From positions 62,001 through 126,000 of the forward strand of contig JAEEJA010000095.1 of the NCBI GenBank assembly GCA_016281605.1: a DNA stretch of 64,000 nt. The letters run 5' to 3'. The position numbers and the translations under genes are program-made. The notes beneath the pieces were generated by a model. It saw nothing but the letters and a program-made list of their open reading frames with translations, had not been told where the DNA came from and made no database searches. Below are positions 1 to 9,906 of this stretch, piece after piece. This stretch comes from Lachnospiraceae bacterium (lineage in GTDB: Bacteria > Bacillota > Clostridia > Lachnospirales > Lachnospiraceae). The first letter of the stretch is position 1. Each line of letters begins with the position of its first letter.

Positions 1-377
1 ATGATGGCAATATTACCCATGTTGAATCCAAGAGCACTCCTCATGATAGTGCCAATATTCCCCGCATTTGAAGGGTTATGGAGCACTATGTGGGGCTTTG
101 TGCTTTCAAGCTGCATATCAAATTTTCTAAATACCCCTATCACAAATACATTTTCCTTTTCGGAAAGAATATTAAAGGGCTTATCACTGAAAATAATTTC
201 TGTATCGGTAGCCCTGCAAAGTGCTTCAAGCTTTTCGTAGTTTTCATTTTTCTTTATCTGGGAATGAATATAAATGCGCTCAGCATACTGTGGCTTGAAC
301 TTTAAAAGCTCAAATGTCAAAGTTATACCAAGCGCATAAGATAATTCACTGCCTTTTTTATATTTTTTAAATGGCAT
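1..377 (-). CDS. TrmH/SpoU-family RNA methyltransferase, partial (runs off left edge)
   Basis: Not in the ORF track. Reverse-complement reads MPFKKYKKGSELSYALGITLTFELLKFKPQYAERIYIHSQ...PHIVLHNPSNAGNIGTIMRSALGFNMGNIAI. NPSNAGNIGTIMRSALGF is the SpoU motif-1 type sequence. Start ATG at 377; no stop before the window edge. Confidence 0.85.
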   Translation of the reverse strand, partial: MPFKKYKKGSELSYALGITLTFELLKFKPQYAERIYIHSQIKKNENYEKLEALCRATDTEIIFSDKPFNILSEKENVFVIGVFRKFDMQLESTKPHIVLHNPSNAGNIGTIMRSALGFNMGNIAI

Positions 378-412
378 GCTGATATCCTTTTTAATTATTT
401 AAATAATATTTT

Positions 413-1513
413 TTACTTTATCATACTTTGTGAAGTACGGTACTTCTTCCACTGGGCCTTAATTCTGTCTTCCTCATCCTTAATCTGCTTTGCAGTATCA
501 AGGTAACTGGTAACATATCTTCTCAATTCTACTTCATCTATTCCGTCAGGATTGAAGATAAACTTTGATCTGCAGACATAGTAAAAGCCAACCGTAGATA
601 TAAGTTCATCTATCTCCGAATCGGTAAGCAAATCTCTTGCCATCCTAAGTGCATGTGGCCTCTGCTCTTCTATAAAAGCTTTAAGCTCACCAAGAGTATT
701 GATACCAAGTGCGTCGAACCTCTTAAGGTAGGATTCAGGATTGACATCAAGTATGCGTGCACCAGATATTGAAGCTATTTCATACAAGAAATTCTGCATG
801 AAGTTACTTCTCTTCATAAATGCCCAAAGAGTTACGCGGTCGATAGTCATATCATCTGCCTTATCCTCTTCGATATTCTTTCGAACCTCGAGTTCGTACT
901 CAGCTGTAGCTTCTCTTATCCTGGAGAATGACTCGTCTGCAATTTCCAAAAGCCCTGCAACTCTTGAAAACTCACGCCTTATGTCTCTTGGCACCGCAAA
1001 AACCGTTTTATATCCCAGGTCATGCTCAATTTCCGCCCATGCATGCTGAAGCACAGTCCTGATTTGTATCTCAAAGGAAACATCGGTATAGGAATCAGGA
1101 TACTCATCACTCTTCCTCAATTTGCATATAAAGTGTAGGGACAAGTACCCAAAAGTATTGGGGGAGAGCATCCTTCTTTTATCACATGAATTCTCCCAGT
1201 CAATATCAAATATATCCTCGATATAATCTGCAACCACATCCACCTGCTCTGAAAAGTAGCAGATAATACGAAAGCCTATGTTGTCAGTAAACTGCTTAAA
1301 TGTTGAATACTTATCAGCCTTTCTTGCAAGCTTTCCTTCAATTGAGGACCATGTCTTTATGCGGCTTGTAACCTGCATAAGATTTACATCGATACCTCCT
1401 ATTCTCTCTCTAAGCTTTGCATCCACTATGGCTTCGATTTTTTTATAATCAGGGTATATTTCTTTATATTGTTCCTTTAAATATGCAATTCTTTCCAATG
1501 AAAAAACCTCCAA
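413..1513 (-). CDS. RelA/SpoT-domain (p)ppGpp synthetase-like protein, no HD domain
   Basis: Motifs KADKYSTFKQFTDNIGFRIICYF, GYLSLHF, FEIQIRTVLQHAWAEIEHDLGYK are typical of the RelA_SpoT synthetase fold. Likely start is the internal TTG (~1498) preceded by GGAGG. Confidence 0.85.
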   Translation of the reverse strand: MEVFSLERIAYLKEQYKEIYPDYKKIEAIVDAKLRERIGGIDVNLMQVTSRIKTWSSIEGKLARKADKYSTFKQFTDNIGFRIICYFSEQVDVVADYIEDIFDIDWENSCDKRRMLSPNTFGYLSLHFICKLRKSDEYPDSYTDVSFEIQIRTVLQHAWAEIEHDLGYKTVFAVPRDIRREFSRVAGLLEIADESFSRIREATAEYELEVRKNIEEDKADDMTIDRVTLWAFMKRSNFMQNFLYEIASISGARILDVNPESYLKRFDALGINTLGELKAFIEEQRPHALRMARDLLTDSEIDELISTVGFYYVCRSKFIFNPDGIDEVELRRYVTSYLDTAKQIKDEEDRIKAQWKKYRTSQSMIK

Positions 1514-1571
1514 GTTACCTGTTAAAAAAATTATAATAATAAATTATTATAATTATTATTTATATTAAGAA

Positions 1572-2372
1572 TCAGTCCTCTATGATCTTTATTCCGTACT
1601 TTTCAGCGCACTCATGCTCGATATGACACCCTCTTGCGCCTTCCCAACCGGCTGCAAAGTAAACATAATCAGCTTCTGATAAAAGCTGTATGGATCTTCC
1701 GAGATAATTAAGAGATTTATTCTTATAATCACTCTCTGTGAAGTCGTCCATGTAACTGTTCAAAATATTGATGTCACGGCCTTTAAATATAACATTTTCC
1801 AGTTTCTCAATAATAGCCAGTCTCTCGACCATAATCTCATCATCTGACTTATATCTCATCGGCTGAGCTATAAATATCTTAATTTCTGACATATCATCTA
1901 CTCCTTCCAGTCCGTAATTATAAGCATCATCCAAACCTGCACGGCTATACTGCTCATCTGTAACTTCATTCAACCACTCTGTAGATGTGTCCTCTCCCGG
2001 AACTTCTACGGCGATGTGTGAAAACCAGCTGTTTTCCTTAGCTCCGTGCCAATGCTTAACATTTGGCGGAATATTGATAACAGATCCCTCTGTAAGACTT
2101 ACGGCAGGTTTCCCCTTCTCCTGATACCAGCCTTCACCTTCCAGGCAGATAAGTGTCTGTCCTCCACCTGACTTTGCATGATGAATGTGCCAGAAATTTC
2201 TGCAACCGGGCTCAAATGTCACATTTGCCATAAATAAATTTCCGCTACCCGGCTGTGAAATAACCTTTAGATACGACCTTCCCGTAAAATATTGAGCATA
2301 AGCATCATTTGGCTCTCCTATCCCAAATTTATCAACTACTTCAAGCTCATCTTTTGTCTTAATAATAGCCAA
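1572..2372 (-). CDS. Cupin-domain protein fused in frame to a DUF4406-like (nucleoside deoxyribosyltransferase-like) domain
   Basis: N-term cupin (FWHIHHAKSGGGQTLICLEGEGWYQEKGKP...VINIPPNVKHWHGA). C-term KIFIAQPMRYKSDDEI...LLSEADYVYFAAGWEGARGCHIEHECAEKYGI matches DUF4406-type motifs. TTG start at 2372 preceded by GGAGGG; the track start at 2450 is probably too long. Confidence 0.75.
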   Translation of the reverse strand: MAIIKTKDELEVVDKFGIGEPNDAYAQYFTGRSYLKVISQPGSGNLFMANVTFEPGCRNFWHIHHAKSGGGQTLICLEGEGWYQEKGKPAVSLTEGSVINIPPNVKHWHGAKENSWFSHIAVEVPGEDTSTEWLNEVTDEQYSRAGLDDAYNYGLEGVDDMSEIKIFIAQPMRYKSDDEIMVERLAIIEKLENVIFKGRDINILNSYMDDFTESDYKNKSLNYLGRSIQLLSEADYVYFAAGWEGARGCHIEHECAEKYGIKIIED

Positions 2373-2473
2373 AGTAATCCCTCCTTTACTTGTATACCCT
2401 CTGTAGTTTAAAAAACTTAAGTAAAAGTATTTTACCAATAAATATAGCATTCGTCAAGGCTCTGGACCTTTCG

Positions 2474-3229
2474 TCACTTTAATTTGTTAAGGAAAGATCT
2501 GGTTCTTTCGTTAGATGGATTATCAATTACATCTTCCGGAGCACCTTCCTCAACTATTAGACCTTCATCCATGAAAACAACCCTGTCAGACACCTTCCTT
2601 GCAAAGTCAATCTCATGAGTTACAATAACCATGGTCATGTGTTCACTTGCAAGTTCCTTAAGTATGGATAATATGCCTGCTGTAATCTCCGGATCAAGGG
2701 CTGAAGTTGGCTCATCGAAGAAAAGGATCTTCGGATGCATGGCAAGAGCCCTTGCTATGGCTACTCTCTGCTGCTGTCCACCGGAAAGCTGATAAGGATA
2801 AAGATTTTCTTTTCCTTTAAGTCCAACCTTTTCAAGAAGAGAAAGTGCCTCTTTTTTAGCTTCCTCTTTCGATACATTTTTTACATGCTCAGGGGCATGG
2901 GCTACATTTTTAAGGGCATCAAAGTGTGGGAAAAGGTTAAAGTTCTGAAATACCAATCCGTAGGTCTCTCTAGCCTTTTTCATATTCTCAGCATCAGCCT
3001 TATAGCGCTTTTCTTCAGTGATTTCATAGGCACATGTCCCATCGTAGGAGATTATTCCTGAATCTATAGACTCAAGCATGGTGGCACATCTTAAAAATGT
3101 TGTTTTTCCCGAGCCTGAAGGACCAAGTATGGAAACCACCTCTCCACTCTCAACTTTTAATGATATATCCTTTAAAACTTCATTATCTCCAAAGCTCTTT
3201 TTTATATTTAATAATTCTAATAACGGCAT
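2474..3229 (-). CDS. Polar amino-acid ABC transporter ATP-binding protein
   Basis: Walker A GPSGSGKTT, signature LSGGQQQRVAIARAL, Walker B ILFFDEPTSALDPE; GlnQ-like. Confidence 0.93.
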   Translation of the reverse strand: MPLLELLNIKKSFGDNEVLKDISLKVESGEVVSILGPSGSGKTTFLRCATMLESIDSGIISYDGTCAYEITEEKRYKADAENMKKARETYGLVFQNFNLFPHFDALKNVAHAPEHVKNVSKEEAKKEALSLLEKVGLKGKENLYPYQLSGGQQQRVAIARALAMHPKILFFDEPTSALDPEITAGILSILKELASEHMTMVIVTHEIDFARKVSDRVVFMDEGLIVEEGAPEDVIDNPSNERTRSFLNKLK

Positions 3230-3247
3230 ACAAGCCTCCTAACTAAA

Positions 3248-4795
3248 CTACATGATATTGTATTTTATGCTTTTTTCAACTCTTGACATAACAAATGCAA
3301 CTATGAAGTTAAATATGTAATAGAAAAGTCCGGCAGCAAATAAAGGAAGTATACTCGCCTGTGCTGCAGCTATCTGCTTAGCCAACGTAAACATTTCCGT
3401 GTATGCAAGGGCAAATGCAAGAGATGTATCCTTAACCAATGTAATTATTTCGTTGGTTACAGGTGGTATAACTCTCTTGACCATCTGCGGAAACAATATC
3501 TTCCAGAAGGTCTGTGTCTTAGTATAACCAAGTATAAAGGCTGCCTCTGTCTGTCCTGCAGGTATTGAGTCAAAACCTGCTCTAAAGATTTCCGCGAAAT
3601 AAGCTGCATAGTTTAGCGAAAAACCTATTATTACGGCATAAAACCTATATGATGAAGATACAGACATTCCAAATATATAGTAAGGACCAAAAAATACAAC
3701 CAAGAGCTGAAGCATAAGAGGAGTTCCTCTTAGTATAGATATATATACCTTTGCAATTGTACTTAGAATTATAAACTTCGACCTTCTTGCAGCCATAACC
3801 AGTAGTCCCAGAGGCATGGAAAAAATAAGGGTAAAAACGAAAATCAACAAGGAAGAAAGCATGCCCTTGGCTAACTCTTTAACAGTATCAAACATTCCGC
3901 TTTCTGATGTTTTCTTTTCATCCTTATCTTTCTTATAAGCTTCATCAGTTCCCGGCTTACCTAAGCATACGAAATCAGATAATTCCCACTTCTCAGCTAT
4001 TTTTTCAAATGTACCATCATTCTTCATCTTGTCGAGAGTTTCTTGTACTTCGTCACGGAGACCGGTATTTCCCAGCTTAAAACCAATTCCGTAAAGCTCG
4101 GATGATATCCTCTCATCAAGAATTTTATAATCATCTCCTCGATGTTCAACCTCATAAGAAGCTACTCCTATATCCATACATAACGCATCTGCAGAGCCGG
4201 ATTCAAGATTCAAGAATGCATTATTATAATCGGAAACCTGCTGTAATTCCGCAAAAGTCTTGCAGAGTGCTTTATTTTCTTCATCTGCATCCTCTCCGGT
4301 AAAAGCCTCTAGTGCAGAAGAGTCGGTCTGCACCATTACATTTTTCCCCTTAAGATCTGCCTTCTTTTCGATTCCTGAGTCACTTTTTACGACTATGACC
4401 TGAGAATTATCAACATAAGCTTTAGACCATGTGTAATTATTCTCGCGACCATTGATTGTAAAACCGTTCCATATACAGTCTATGCTTCCGGTTTTAAGCT
4501 CCATATCCTTTGAATCCCAATCGATAGGCTGCTTTACAAGTTTCCAACCATTACGGTCTGCAACCTCCTGAGCCAGGTCTAAGTCGAAGCCCACATACTC
4601 TCCTGATTCGTCTTTATATCCATAGGGGGGAAATGCAGCGTCAAAACCTACTGTAAAGGTTGTTCTTTTTGAAGCTTGCTTTTTATCTTTATCTGAGTGA
4701 AAATAATTAATCTGAATTACAACCAGAATAGCAACCAGAAAAACGATTGCGATTACAAATCTGAAAGTCTTACTTGTTAAATCATTATTTTTCAT
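3248..4795 (-). CDS. Amino-acid ABC transporter, fused substrate-binding and permease protein
   Basis: N-term SBP domain (FTVGFDAAFPPYGYKDESGEYVGFDLDLAQEVADRNGWKL); C-term HisM/GlnP-like permease (YISILRGTPLMLQLLVVFFGPYY...FRAGFDSIPAGQTEAAFILGYTKTQTFWKILFPQ). Confidence 0.9.
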   Translation of the reverse strand: MKNNDLTSKTFRFVIAIVFLVAILVVIQINYFHSDKDKKQASKRTTFTVGFDAAFPPYGYKDESGEYVGFDLDLAQEVADRNGWKLVKQPIDWDSKDMELKTGSIDCIWNGFTINGRENNYTWSKAYVDNSQVIVVKSDSGIEKKADLKGKNVMVQTDSSALEAFTGEDADEENKALCKTFAELQQVSDYNNAFLNLESGSADALCMDIGVASYEVEHRGDDYKILDERISSELYGIGFKLGNTGLRDEVQETLDKMKNDGTFEKIAEKWELSDFVCLGKPGTDEAYKKDKDEKKTSESGMFDTVKELAKGMLSSLLIFVFTLIFSMPLGLLVMAARRSKFIILSTIAKVYISILRGTPLMLQLLVVFFGPYYIFGMSVSSSYRFYAVIIGFSLNYAAYFAEIFRAGFDSIPAGQTEAAFILGYTKTQTFWKILFPQMVKRVIPPVTNEIITLVKDTSLAFALAYTEMFTLAKQIAAAQASILPLFAAGLFYYIFNFIVAFVMSRVEKSIKYNIM

Positions 4796-4828
4796 GAATT
4801 TCCTCCATGTTGATGCTTTTTTCTTATG

Positions 4829-7594
4829 TCAAATCTCAAATTCATCTTTTATATAGCTTTCTTCGGAGTTTCCAATACTAAGCACATATTTCCCCGGCAA
4901 TACTACCATTTTCTTTTGGTTTTCATCATAGAATCTTAAATCGTCTGTATCTATAAAAAGTTTTACCGTGCGTCTTTCACCCGGGATAAGCTCCTTAACT
5001 CTTACAAATGCTTTTAGCTGCTTACGTGGAAGCATTCCTACTCCGGATTTTTCTTTTGATTCTTCCGGCAGTTTACTTACGTAACACTGTACAACTTCAT
5101 CAGACTTTACATCTCCTATATTTGAAAGTTCCAGCGAAATCTCTATGATTTTATCCTCAAGATTTTTATCATAATATCTACTTCGTTTTTCTATTACTGT
5201 ATCTTCAAAATACCTGTTTTTAAGGCTTTTTAAGATTAAATCTTCACCGGTAATTACAAGCAGTTTTTTAATCTCATCCTCTGTTTTTTCTCTTATATTT
5301 ACACTTAAATTATCATAAGAAAATGTAGTATATGAAAGACCATATCCAAACGGATACAAAGGCTTCTTATTAAAAAACATATATGTACGGTTTCCGTCTG
5401 CTATAGCATAATCTGCAATAGGATTTAAGTCATCATCGGAATTGTACCAGGTTTCATTGAGCCTTCCGGCGGGTGAATAATCACCAAAAAGTATATCCGC
5501 TATACCGTTACCAAACTCCTCAGCACCTGTTACTGTCCAGACAGCTGCTTTTGAAGCATCAATCTCATCTTTTATTGCAAACGGATATGAGCCTATAAGA
5601 ACCAATATTACATTTTCGTACTTTCCGGTTAATTTCTTATATATTGCCTTCTGAAACGGTGGGAATTCGATGGTTTTTCTGTCGGTTTCCTCTTTGCAGT
5701 TTATGAGCGGATGACTTCCGAAAGCCGCTATACAGGTTGTGCCTGAACTATCTTTACCTGATTTTTCCAAACTTCCTGATTCCGGTTTTAATTCCACATC
5801 CTTTTCGAAATCCACAGGTTCCATGGTAATGCTTAATACACATATATCATCAAACACTGAATCATCGGACACTTCAATATCCGGATCAGCAAATATATTC
5901 CCATTTTCATCCATGAATATGTTTTTATTATTCCATGAACAAAGCTTCTCTATACGGTTATCCGTAGTGAATTGCTCTGCATCATTTTCATTAAAAGAGA
6001 TGATATTTCCCTCGCAGTCTGCAGGCAAAAACACTTCCTTTACAAACCATCCAAAAGCCTTTTGGGCTTTTACGGATAGGTACTCTCTGTTGATATCAAT
6101 AGAATTTATAACCTTTTTTTCATCTGCTGTTGTAAGTAGTTTTCCATTATCAGTGCAGGTAAAAGTCATTCTTTCGTCATCCCAGAGCATAGCTTCAAAG
6201 GTGAGAGCCCGGTCACTTTCGGTAAGATTTACATATTCATCGGCTCTTCTTCCGATATAATATTCTTTATCCGGATCTATATTATTAGACTTTAACTTCT
6301 TCTTATATTCATCGCTACATTTACCAATATTTGCTTTAAGCTTTACTACAGGGCAGATGCTTTCTACATTTACTTTTTTACCTGTCCCTTTAAGTGCATT
6401 TTCTACACCCTGCTTCAATGTAACATAATTATCATTTATACCACTATACCAGTCCAGATAAGTCATATCCGCATGTGGTCCCACAATAATAATATCAGAA
6501 TCTCCCTTTTTTAACGGAAGAGTGTTATCCTGATTTTTAAGAAGAACCACTGATTCTCTTTGGATTTGACGAGAAAGGGCACGACCTTTTTCATTATTTA
6601 TATCAGCTTCGCTACAATCTCTATGAGCATCTTTATCAAATAAACCGAGTCTCATAGCTGTCATAAAATGATTTCTTATGGACCGGTTGATATCATCCAT
6701 GCTTATAAGTCCCTTGTCATAAGCCTTCTTTACCGCTTCCGTAACCACATCGAAATCATCTGTAAACATATCCTGTCCATTTTTTAACCCAGCTGTTACG
6801 GTCTCATAATGATCCTCAAAATAATGATGTGCATTTACAACAGGCTGCATGCCACCACCGTCACAAACTGTATGATTTAAACCAAATGAGTCCTTCAAGA
6901 TATCCTGAAGTTCTGGATTTATGGCACAAGGCATACCATTAACTGCGTTATATGCAGCCATTACAGCCTCAGCTCGACTGTACTTTATAACCTGTCTAAA
7001 TACCTCGAGATAGTATTCCCACTTATCCTTCTCATTCATATCCGATGAGGTTGAACACCTGTCCTGCTCTGAGTTATTGGCATAGAAATGCTTAAGAGTA
7101 GACGCACATCTAAGATACTTTCCATCACCCGAAAGACCGTTAACATATGCTGCTGCCATACGACCTGTAAGATGTGGATCTTCACCGTAGCCCTCTTCGT
7201 TTCTACCCCAACGTGGATCTCTTTCCATATCCACTGTAGGTGCCCAAACGCAGAGAACTCCGTTATCTTTACGATTGTAGATTGCTCTTGCCTCGCGACT
7301 GGCTATCTTTCCAGCCTCATGTATTAACCTGGTATCCCAAGTAGCACTCATGCCTATGGGATTTGGAAAAATAGTTGTATAGACAGCTTTTCCCTTATCA
7401 AAGCTCTGATCACGTCTGGCCTGCACTCCGTGAGCTGCTTCTCCACCAAAATAAAACTCATGTATGGAAAGGCGCTCCATATGCGGGACTCCTGTTGTCA
7501 TACATGATATCTTTTCTTCAAGTGTAAGCTCATCTATAAGCCAATCAACTCTTTCTTCAAATGATAATTCGTTGTTAAATAATTTGTTTTCCAT
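4829..7594 (-). CDS. Glycoside hydrolase family 3 (beta-glucosidase/xylosidase-like)
   Basis: WAPTVDMERDPRWGRNEEGYGEDPHLTGRMA, CASTLKHFYANN, CDGGG (nucleophile region), RLNETWY, YPFGYGLSYTTF, fibronectin-III-like C-term. Confidence 0.92.
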   Translation of the reverse strand: MENKLFNNELSFEERVDWLIDELTLEEKISCMTTGVPHMERLSIHEFYFGGEAAHGVQARRDQSFDKGKAVYTTIFPNPIGMSATWDTRLIHEAGKIASREARAIYNRKDNGVLCVWAPTVDMERDPRWGRNEEGYGEDPHLTGRMAAAYVNGLSGDGKYLRCASTLKHFYANNSEQDRCSTSSDMNEKDKWEYYLEVFRQVIKYSRAEAVMAAYNAVNGMPCAINPELQDILKDSFGLNHTVCDGGGMQPVVNAHHYFEDHYETVTAGLKNGQDMFTDDFDVVTEAVKKAYDKGLISMDDINRSIRNHFMTAMRLGLFDKDAHRDCSEADINNEKGRALSRQIQRESVVLLKNQDNTLPLKKGDSDIIIVGPHADMTYLDWYSGINDNYVTLKQGVENALKGTGKKVNVESICPVVKLKANIGKCSDEYKKKLKSNNIDPDKEYYIGRRADEYVNLTESDRALTFEAMLWDDERMTFTCTDNGKLLTTADEKKVINSIDINREYLSVKAQKAFGWFVKEVFLPADCEGNIISFNENDAEQFTTDNRIEKLCSWNNKNIFMDENGNIFADPDIEVSDDSVFDDICVLSITMEPVDFEKDVELKPESGSLEKSGKDSSGTTCIAAFGSHPLINCKEETDRKTIEFPPFQKAIYKKLTGKYENVILVLIGSYPFAIKDEIDASKAAVWTVTGAEEFGNGIADILFGDYSPAGRLNETWYNSDDDLNPIADYAIADGNRTYMFFNKKPLYPFGYGLSYTTFSYDNLSVNIREKTEDEIKKLLVITGEDLILKSLKNRYFEDTVIEKRSRYYDKNLEDKIIEISLELSNIGDVKSDEVVQCYVSKLPEESKEKSGVGMLPRKQLKAFVRVKELIPGERRTVKLFIDTDDLRFYDENQKKMVVLPGKYVLSIGNSEESYIKDEFEI

Positions 7595-7609
7595 AAGTTA
7601 TATTCTCCG

Positions 7610-8050
7610 TTAGAACTCTCCCTGCCCTGTCACATCAAGCCCGTACTTAATAAGTTCCATGGCTCTTCCTGACTCTCCGGACATATAAAGATATCCTATT
7701 AATGCTTCAAAACCGGTTGCTATCCTATAATCGTGTATAGATGCATTTTTTGCGCTTGTAGGCGATTTAGCATTTCTTCCCCTGTGATATACATCTCTCT
7801 CTTTATCGGTCAGCTTGTTCATGATCCGTCTTACAAGCTCTGCCTGTGACTCAGCCTTTACTATAGCGCTTGTCTTTTTGTGCAGTTCCTGTGCTTTTCG
7901 GTTCTTATCCTTTAGCATAAGAGTTCTGATTACTATATCATAAAAAGCGTCACCTATGTATGCAAGAGTGAGAGCTGAATAATTATCTGCCTTTACGCTT
8001 CCCTCACCAAATACATTTTCTATGCTACCGAAAATATCATTTTCCTGCAT
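7610..8050 (-). CDS. mrnC: Mini-ribonuclease III
   Basis: LAYIGDAFYDIVIRTLML, HKKTSAIVKAESQAELV, YHRGRNAKSPTSAKNASIHDYRIATGFEALIGYLY. Confidence 0.9.
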   Translation of the reverse strand: MQENDIFGSIENVFGEGSVKADNYSALTLAYIGDAFYDIVIRTLMLKDKNRKAQELHKKTSAIVKAESQAELVRRIMNKLTDKERDVYHRGRNAKSPTSAKNASIHDYRIATGFEALIGYLYMSGESGRAMELIKYGLDVTGQGEF

Positions 8051-8195
8051 TGGTTTAACCTCATTTTTTCATACTGTTTTCTTATTTTGTTAAGAATATA
8101 ATGTATCCCTATCTGTTCAGATACACCGCAAACTAATAAATTAACTTGTGAAAATCACGGAATTGCCATGAATAAAATCAAGACTAGCTTGAGCG

Positions 8196-8756
8196 TTATT
8201 CCCGGTTAAACAGCGCAACTATAAAGCCTACAAGTAAAAATATGATTAATATAGGCAGAATAACAGTTACAGTAAACTTAAATACAATCGCAATCACAGC
8301 AAATACAACGCCGATCACCACTACGCCAATAAGTATTGCCAGAGCAAGTTCGTACCACTTTACTGACTCTCTGTCAAAAATAAGTCTGAATAGTAATGGT
8401 GCCTTTTTGTTCCCGTAATCCTCTCCGTAAGGATCGCTATATTCGGAATTATCATATCCATTATCATATCTGTTTTCACTTCCTGTATAATCACTGCTTG
8501 CTCCGCCGGATGTGTATTCCTGTCTTGCCTGCTCCTCAAAAATCCCCGCCATATCGCCCTTACTCTCTTTATAAGCGGTAATTATGGTTCTTGCAATAAT
8601 CGAAGGATCCCCGAGTTCCTCGTATACTTCACTTTCGCTTTTTCCTGAAGTATCAAAATACTCGCTGTAATAAGCTATATTTTTCTCTATTTCAGACTCC
8701 GGTATCCTACCAAATAACGTCTTTCTTAATCCTGCCAAAAACTCAGTTTTTCCCAT
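8196..8756 (-). CDS. DUF1700/HAAS-domain membrane protein
   Basis: KTEFLAGLRKTLFGRIPESEIEKNIAYYSEYFDT..EEEL-type HAAS helix bundle plus C-terminal TM segments. Confidence 0.75.
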   Translation of the reverse strand: MGKTEFLAGLRKTLFGRIPESEIEKNIAYYSEYFDTSGKSESEVYEELGDPSIIARTIITAYKESKGDMAGIFEEQARQEYTSGGASSDYTGSENRYDNGYDNSEYSDPYGEDYGNKKAPLLFRLIFDRESVKWYELALAILIGVVVIGVVFAVIAIVFKFTVTVILPILIIFLLVGFIVALFNRE

Positions 8757-8789
8757 AGATAACCTTTCTTTTATATGAATAAGAGCTTT

Positions 8790-8824
8790 GTGATTATATA
8801 ACCAACCACAAAGCCCCTATAGTT
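8790..8824 (-). terminator. Intrinsic terminator downstream of fba
   Basis: GCTTTGTG...CACAAAGC inverted repeat in the gap after the aldolase gene. Confidence 0.6.
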
Positions 8825-8846
8825 TTTTATCATTTAAGGTCTATGA

Positions 8847-9710
8847 TCAAGCCTTTCCAACTGAACCGAAAAGTTCCATCTTCTCTTTAACCTTATCACA
8901 GATTGCAGCAGCACCCGGAGCAAGAAGCTTACGAGGATCAAATCCCTTGCCTTCTTTATCCTTACCTGCCTCGATGTAAGCACGAGTAGCTTCCTGGAAT
9001 GCCCACTGACACTCAGTATTTACATTAACCTTAGCAACGCCCATGCTTATTGCCTTCTTAACCATTTCATCAGGAATTCCTGTACCACCGTGAAGTACGA
9101 GTGGAGTATGTCCTGTTACGGCTCTGATTGCTTCAAGTGTCTCGAAGCTAAGACCTGCCCAGTTTTCAGGATAAGCACCGTGAATATTTCCGATACCTGC
9201 AGCAAGCATGGTAACACCTAAATCATTAACCATCTTACACTCTTCAGGATCAGCGCACTCGCCCTGTCCGATAACTCCGTCTTCCTCTCCGCCGATAGAA
9301 CCAACTTCAGCTTCAAGAGAAATACCAAGTACCTTACAAGCGTCTACTAAAATCTTTGTCTTTTCAATATTCTCATCAATAGGAAGTGAAGAACCATCAA
9401 ACATAACTGATGAGAAACCAGCCTTAATACAAGCTACAGCTCCGTCGTATGTTCCATGATCTAAGTGAAGTGCAACAGGAACTGTGATATTTAACTCTTC
9501 AATCATTCCTTCCACCATGCCTACGATTGTCTTGTAGCCACACATATACTTTCCTGCACCCTCAGATACACCAAGAATAACCGGTGACTGGCACTCCTGA
9601 GCTGTAAGAAGGATTGACTTAGTCCACTCAAGATTGTTGATGTTGAACTGACCTACTGCATATTTACCTGCTTCTGCTTTTTCAAGCATTTCCTTTGCTG
9701 ATACCAACAT
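8847..9710 (-). CDS. fba: Class II fructose-bisphosphate aldolase
   Basis: GKYAVGQFNINNLEWTKSIL, VALHLDHGTYDGAVACIKAGFSSVMFDGSSLP, VLHGGTGIPDEMVKKAISMGVAKVNVNTE. Confidence 0.95.
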   Translation of the reverse strand: MLVSAKEMLEKAEAGKYAVGQFNINNLEWTKSILLTAQECQSPVILGVSEGAGKYMCGYKTIVGMVEGMIEELNITVPVALHLDHGTYDGAVACIKAGFSSVMFDGSSLPIDENIEKTKILVDACKVLGISLEAEVGSIGGEEDGVIGQGECADPEECKMVNDLGVTMLAAGIGNIHGAYPENWAGLSFETLEAIRAVTGHTPLVLHGGTGIPDEMVKKAISMGVAKVNVNTECQWAFQEATRAYIEAGKDKEGKGFDPRKLLAPGAAAICDKVKEKMELFGSVGKA

Positions 9711-9906
9711 GTAAATTTACCTCCAATGTATAAATTGTATAAAATAATGGAATCGGTATAATCTCCGACTCAATTGAAGCGGATAGATCCGCCTTAGTTA
9801 ACTATGATTAACAAATACTTCTGTATTATATAACACTTTAGGCGTAATGTAAACAAAAAATGGCTAGAGAAAGTCGTTCATAAAAATGTGATTTTTCCCC
9901 TCCCTG

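Noticed and set aside
1-305. Plus-strand ORFs 1-240 and 78-305
   Set aside because: Antisense to a clear TrmH-family coding frame on the minus strand; no family motifs.
1515-1570. AT-rich palindrome TTATAATAATAAATTATTATAATTATTAT
   Set aside because: Low-complexity A/T sequence; easily explained as ordinary AT-rich intergenic DNA.
5739-6260. 173-aa plus-strand ORF
   Set aside because: Fully antisense to the GH3 gene; Ser/Phe-rich antisense-type translation with no motif.
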